DNA of 64,000 nt, from the NCBI RefSeq assembly GCF_014839805.1, contig NC_051141.1, positions 20,468,777 to 20,532,776 on the forward strand. The letters run 5' to 3'. Each line of letters begins with the position of its first letter. Within the stretch, counting starts at the first letter, position 1. Under the pieces are notes generated by a model. The model was not told the DNA's origin. It was given only the letters and a program-made list of their open reading frames with translations, and ran no database searches. This stretch comes from Manduca sexta (taxonomy: Eukaryota; Arthropoda; Insecta; Lepidoptera; Sphingidae). Of the stretch, positions 59,784 to 64,000 are shown piece after piece. The translations under genes were made by a program, and so were the position numbers.

Positions 59784-60494
59784 TGCATATTGCATTGTAA
59801 AACTACGCCCCGGCGTGTGATTGACGATTTCATTAACAGTGAAAGAAACCTTGTGTTGGCTATTAATTTAGTACTTAATCGAATGTTACGCTTGCGCTTG
59901 TCCATATTTTTATTATTTAGATTATTTAAATGTTTACGAAAAGCTAATAAAATATGATTATTTTAAATGAGTAGAGCAATGCTGTAGACTATCTACGTAC
60001 TCTATCACTAATTTGATTTTGTCATTAAAGCCAATTGCCATACAACTCCATCGTCTCTCCCTGAAACACTGCTGCTCCTCCTCAAGGCTCAAGCAACGAA
60101 TTCGCAATTCCTCGCGTGATACAAAGTGATCAATGATCACATATCATAAAGCACCTATAACATTCTACATCGTCTCCACATACTTTACCTCATTTAAATT
60201 CTATCTGGATACGTTCCCACCAACTCATTATGCAGTAATCGCTTACGCACAAAAACCCCCACACGAGAAGCGCTTAACACGCTTAATCGCTTATCTGTGG
60301 ATATCTAAGAAAAGGTTCGAGGTGTACACCCAGTAAAGAGAATAAATGGAAGGCACAGCATTTGACTTGCTAATTGCTAGTGCGTACCGAGCTTGGGGTT
60401 GAGCAGCGACACGGGCGCAGGGGGGGGAAGTCGCTCAATAGATGAGCTGACGTGAGGGTTGCTTTTATTGAAAGTGTCGTGTTGATAGTAAAGT

Positions 60495-60527
60495 CACGCC
60501 TTTCCGCCGAAGGGGTAAGCAGATGCT
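60495..60527 (-). mobile_element. RTE-type LINE 3' fragment
   Basis: Read on the minus strand, GCTTACCCCTTCGGCGGAAA then GGCGTGA encodes AYPFGGKA-stop, matching the C-terminal SAYPxGxKA end seen at 57186-57212. Only about 33 bases are recognisable, so this is a relic. Confidence 0.45.
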
Positions 60528-61033
60528 AAAATAGTGTCGCGATAGTCTGACATCATTAATGTTCTACGTCTGTGTAAAGTACAAATTCCACTTTCGAACA
60601 ACTCTAATACATATCAGCTATAATCGAACCTATCCTTTAGTCATAGCCCAAAATGGACACTAACTAGACCAATAGCGACGAGGTTACCATAAATGTCACG
60701 TGTAACTGTATTTAAGTCTTACTTGTCCCTTAAAGACGTCAATCGACCAGCGTCTTGAGGGCATTCAAATGGAAAATTCAAACGATAAAATTGGACGCAA
60801 ATAACGATGAGAGGGTCGCGACGAGTGGTCTACTAGAGGGCTTGTTTACCTCCCTCGGTAAAAGTTGGGAGGACTGAGGGAATAATATGTTGTCGCTTTA
60901 CAGAGTCGAACCACATGAGTAGCCCTGAAATGAATAATAAAGAAAATAATTGTATTTAGGACTTTGAGTTAGGAAGACTTGCTGTCGTTACTCCGGGGCT
61001 ATGATTACTGATTGCTAAGTGAGGTGTTTTACT

Positions 61034-61338
61034 AGTGGTAGGTTTCTCACATGTAAGAGTTCGCCTGGGTAGAAACCACCGCAATGTCTATTTCTGCCGC
61101 CACGCAGCAGTGTGTAGTCACTTTTCTGGTTTGAAGGGCATTGTAGCCAGTGTAACTACTGGACGTAAAAAGACTTAACATTTCATATCTCAGGATGCCG
61201 AGCGAAGTAGAATATCAAACAATACTTTGTAATTTAATATTTTGATAGGTGTTTCTACTGTTTACGGGTGGTCGTATCGCTTACTATTTTTTGAGCGAAC
61301 GGCAAGCTCGACTCGTCATTTAAAGAAAAAAAAAAAAA
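61034..61338 (+). repeat. Family C repeat, full-length copy
   Basis: Starts AGTGGTAGGTTTCTCACATG and follows the same block order as the 52809 copy: CTATTTCTGCCGCCACGCAG, TTTGAAGGGCATTGTAGCCA, GGATGCCGAGCGAAGTAGAA, GCGAACGGCAAGCTCGACTC, then an A-run of 13. More diverged than the 52809 copy. Confidence 0.85.
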
Positions 61339-62129
61339 TCTCACTTTTCTTCACTTCAAAATAAATAACAATAATTTTAATTCAAATAATAGTTATTCTG
61401 AAGATGGACATAATAAGTTACGGCAATAAATAAAAAAGATATTCAGTTGGCATAAATTATCAAATATCGCAACTAAAAAATAAGTGTCCACATTGCATCG
61501 TGTCGCATTGGATTTAGTTCCATTATTAGCTGCTCGAGCCATTAATAATTCATCGTTTTGAAACCTCAGGGGGAATTTGCGCAATTTCTCATAAAGAATT
61601 GCTTCCTACACCGATATTTCCGACTCGACGATACATGCTGTAAATTATTCAGTACAAATGAAAAATAAAATATATTTTTCATATTTCCATGCATTTGAAA
61701 AGAGCAAAAGGCACTCTCTGCACCTGCAGTACAGTTGAAAATCCTTAGTTCAGTGAAGGTGGTTAATCAACAATTGAAATCTCCCGTTTCTACATAATGA
61801 TACGCTTTATGTATAAGAACTCCGACACACAGAACTCACAGCGGCGTCGATGGCCAGGTTTGTTGAATTGCAACTCGGTTTTCTGTTCTCGGGTTGCTAC
61901 ATTCTTCCACGTTTCATTGGTCACGTAATTGCGGAATAGCCACGCGACTCTTTCAATTTAATGACCCGTGTTCAATGTACTCGCCACGTTTCGAACTTCA
62001 TCGGTAAAGTTTTGAGAAAGTATATAATTTACAACTTCAATCAATTTTTACTTACCATCAGATCACGCGCATGTATTTTGCCGTACCAGTAAATAATTGT
62101 GCTAAACCGCTCATTGCGGACGCTAGAAG

Positions 62130-62250
62130 CCTGGCGTGGCGCAGCTGTTAGCGGCGAGTCGGGGCGGAGTGCGCGCTCCACTTGGCGCGCTGAATACGCC
62201 GCCGCTCTGCGCCGGCTCTTGTACTTGTGCGGCTGAGAGGAAGGTCGCTT
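62130..62250. promoter_or_regulatory. CpG-rich patch in intron 3
   Basis: A dense CpG block (for example GTTAGCGGCGAGTCGGGGCG and TACGCCGCCGCTCTGCGCCG). One plus frame is open for about 43 codons without an ATG and ends at TGA 62234-62236; no matching splice sites were found. I read it as regulatory DNA or an alternative promoter rather than an exon. Confidence 0.3.
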
Positions 62251-62989
62251 GATTGGCTGAATCTTTTCTCCCAGTCCAGCGCTGGATGAGAAATGTTGGA
62301 ATATATTAACACATAGTGGTTTAATTGGTTAAAAGTAGGAATACATCTGCATGTATTTGTTGTTGTTCATTGTTTAATTAAAACTTTATTCACGAGAAAA
62401 ATATGATTTTTATGAACAAGTATGTTCCGTCGGAAACAAAATCAGTACTTACATAGAATTTATGTGATTATCATTACACACCTCTCGCTCTGAATTAGTT
62501 CCTATTCATATAAAATGACGGGCAAGCCACATGTCCCAACATGCGCCTGTGTCGCTACAGCTTATAAAGCAATTTGGACTGATCAAATTCAGCGAAATTT
62601 TTGACTTTTGTGTATTTATTATAATTCAATGAAAGTTTACAGCACTTAGCCAAAACACTTACAGTAAATTATTATTAAAGGTAGTACTTTAGACGTACAG
62701 AAAAATACTGAGTCGGCGGACAGCGGAGGGTCGGCGCCGCGACCATAAGACGGCAAAGTCTTCGAAAGATCGCGAGAAAAATAAACGAAACACCCCCATA
62801 TAATCCATAAACTAGTCTTATTTTGATGTCGTAACATTCCGTAAACAAATAAAATCATTATAAAAAATACATCTTCCTTCTGTTTGAGTATTTCTGTTGA
62901 TTGTAGTGTTTACTAATGTATTCCGGTTACGAAGCTAGTGTATCATTTTACTGATAAGATGAGGCTCAACAAAGCTTACGGTGGGTTGA

Positions 62990-63340
62990 ACAGTGCGACG
63001 TGACCTACTTCTAATTCGAAGTTCTGAAGGTATTGTTTACGCGTGCCGCTATCAGCCGAGCGATTTGTCCGTCGCGTCACTCTTGTACACAACACTGAGC
63101 CGCCGTTTGACAGACAGACTAATAACCAACAGGCAAGGACGTTCCGCGCCAGCGCTCGCGATGACTCACTGACTGTTCACGGCGCACTCTTTGCAAATAG
63201 CTTTAAATATTTCGCTATCGACAGTGTTTGGACGTAGCGTGTTTACGCGTCGCCTCTGTTTGTTTGTGTGTCCGTTACGCATTCAAGGGGAATAACTCGC
63301 CGCTCACTCGACGCCCGTGTAGTGCGATTATAGTGGTTAG
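62990..63340 (+). promoter_or_regulatory. CpG-rich region resembling an alternative promoter
   Basis: CpG density is high from about 63040 to 63320 in an AT-rich setting. A TATA-like TTTAAATA at 63203-63210 is followed 15-20 bases later by GACAGTGT and then CGTAGCGTG, which could serve as start-site sequence. The frame of 64 codons at 63043-63237 covers this patch but has no family resemblance. Alternative first exons are common in long-intron insect genes, but this one is an inference. Confidence 0.3.
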
Positions 63341-64000
63341 CGGAAATATCTGGTTTTATTTATGAGTTGAGACGTTACATGGGTCTGATGTAATACTTTG
63401 TACTAGGTTTCATTTTGCCAATTTTTTAAGGGAGGTCGTATGGATAATTATGCGACAGCTGGTGATTTAAATATGGTGATGTTACCTACATGCCTTCAAT
63501 GTCTATTGTCTATGGATGTAAAACTAAATTAATCAAGAAGAACTAGTTGATAATATGTGACGATGGTTTATGGTCACTAGATAACACAACGACAAACAAC
63601 TTATGAGGGTTAAGCCGAAGTTTAGGGAAACTATAATGACCAGCAGTGTTTGCAGTGTGGTGAGGTATCACTGAATACAATAGTTTATTTTTTTGGTTGG
63701 ATATTAAATGTGATATGTCATGTAGGAGAAACCATTAACCAACAAATCGGACCCTGTGACTTCGGCTCACTGTGTGTACTAATTCCTAGACAGTATTAGA
63801 AAGTATTTGATGATAAAACTTTGACAATCTTACTAAGTCCTGTATCGGCACGGTTAGCCCCCACTTCATGTCAGCTAACAATACTCCGGTATTAATTTGC
63901 TACTCATGTGATTAAATAAATCCCTTCAGTAATAAATAGTAATAGGTATTTAGACAAGGCAGAGTCCCTGGGGATGATTCAGTAATTCTAGCACTAGACT

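Larger units (their letters stand above)
53414..64000 (+). other. Intron 3 of the host gene (start; no end seen)
   Basis: Begins with GTGAGT at 53414. It contains a SINE B copy, an RTE-type LINE tail in each orientation, a complete Helitron, a family C repeat, a G-rich quadruplex candidate and CpG-rich patches, all listed separately. Between these I see only AT-rich DNA: 53420-54200, 54620-55700, 57600-57900, 58200-59250, 60540-61020 and 61350-62100 hold nothing I can support. The block 58030-58170 is GC-richer, with TAATTA words, and may be conserved non-coding DNA. Confidence 0.5.

Overview
The window reads as nuclear DNA of an insect, most likely a moth or butterfly (Lepidoptera). It is AT-rich, has very few long open frames, has GT/AG-flanked short exons, and is littered with the short retroelements, Helitrons and LINE tails typical of lepidopteran introns. 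No bacterial operon, intact tRNA or rRNA gene, or CRISPR array is visible. The order-level assignment rests on repeat style and is an inference.

One host gene on the + strand appears to span the whole window. Three coding exons can be supported: 1569-1673 (initiator ATG, phase-0 donor), 19236-19436 (67 codons, phase 0 at both ends) and 53317-53413 (phase-0 acceptor, phase-1 donor). They join in frame across introns of about 17.6 kb and 33.9 kb. The gene must continue beyond position 64000. The roughly 134 encoded residues are basic and Ser/Pro/Ala-rich, with no catalytic domain, so they look like a disordered N-terminal region ahead of domains outside the window. I do not recognise the protein. 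The leader (from about 1226) carries a four-unit 13-bp minisatellite and a 12-codon upstream ORF.

The introns hold mobile DNA. SINE family A is a tRNA-derived element with full copies at 14515-14815, 37336-37690 and 39527-39824, plus truncated copies. SINE family B is a second tRNA-derived element (31054-31318, 56374-56618, 41028-41220, 30789-30925) whose 3' tail resembles an RTE-type LINE end seen at 57129-57236 and 60495-60527. Repeat family C is a poly-A-ended unit of about 300 bp present three times (3333, 52809, 61034). Other elements are two Helitron termini (one a complete 206-bp element), a 257-bp palindromic MITE, a 5'-truncated non-LTR reverse transcriptase (32645-33451, minus), an R1-like LINE pseudogene (45805-46263), and a 1295-bp element (48755-50049) with terminal inverted repeats, TA flanks and an internal array of a GGGG(C/T)AAGTGCGCC motif.

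Possible regulatory DNA includes two clusters of TAATTA-type homeodomain sites (20240-20345, 45180-45295), several CpG-rich patches (24772, 52316-52504, 62130-62250, 62990-63340) and a few perfect hairpins. The most unusual item is the 48755-50049 element; the most useful result for annotation is the three-exon chain.
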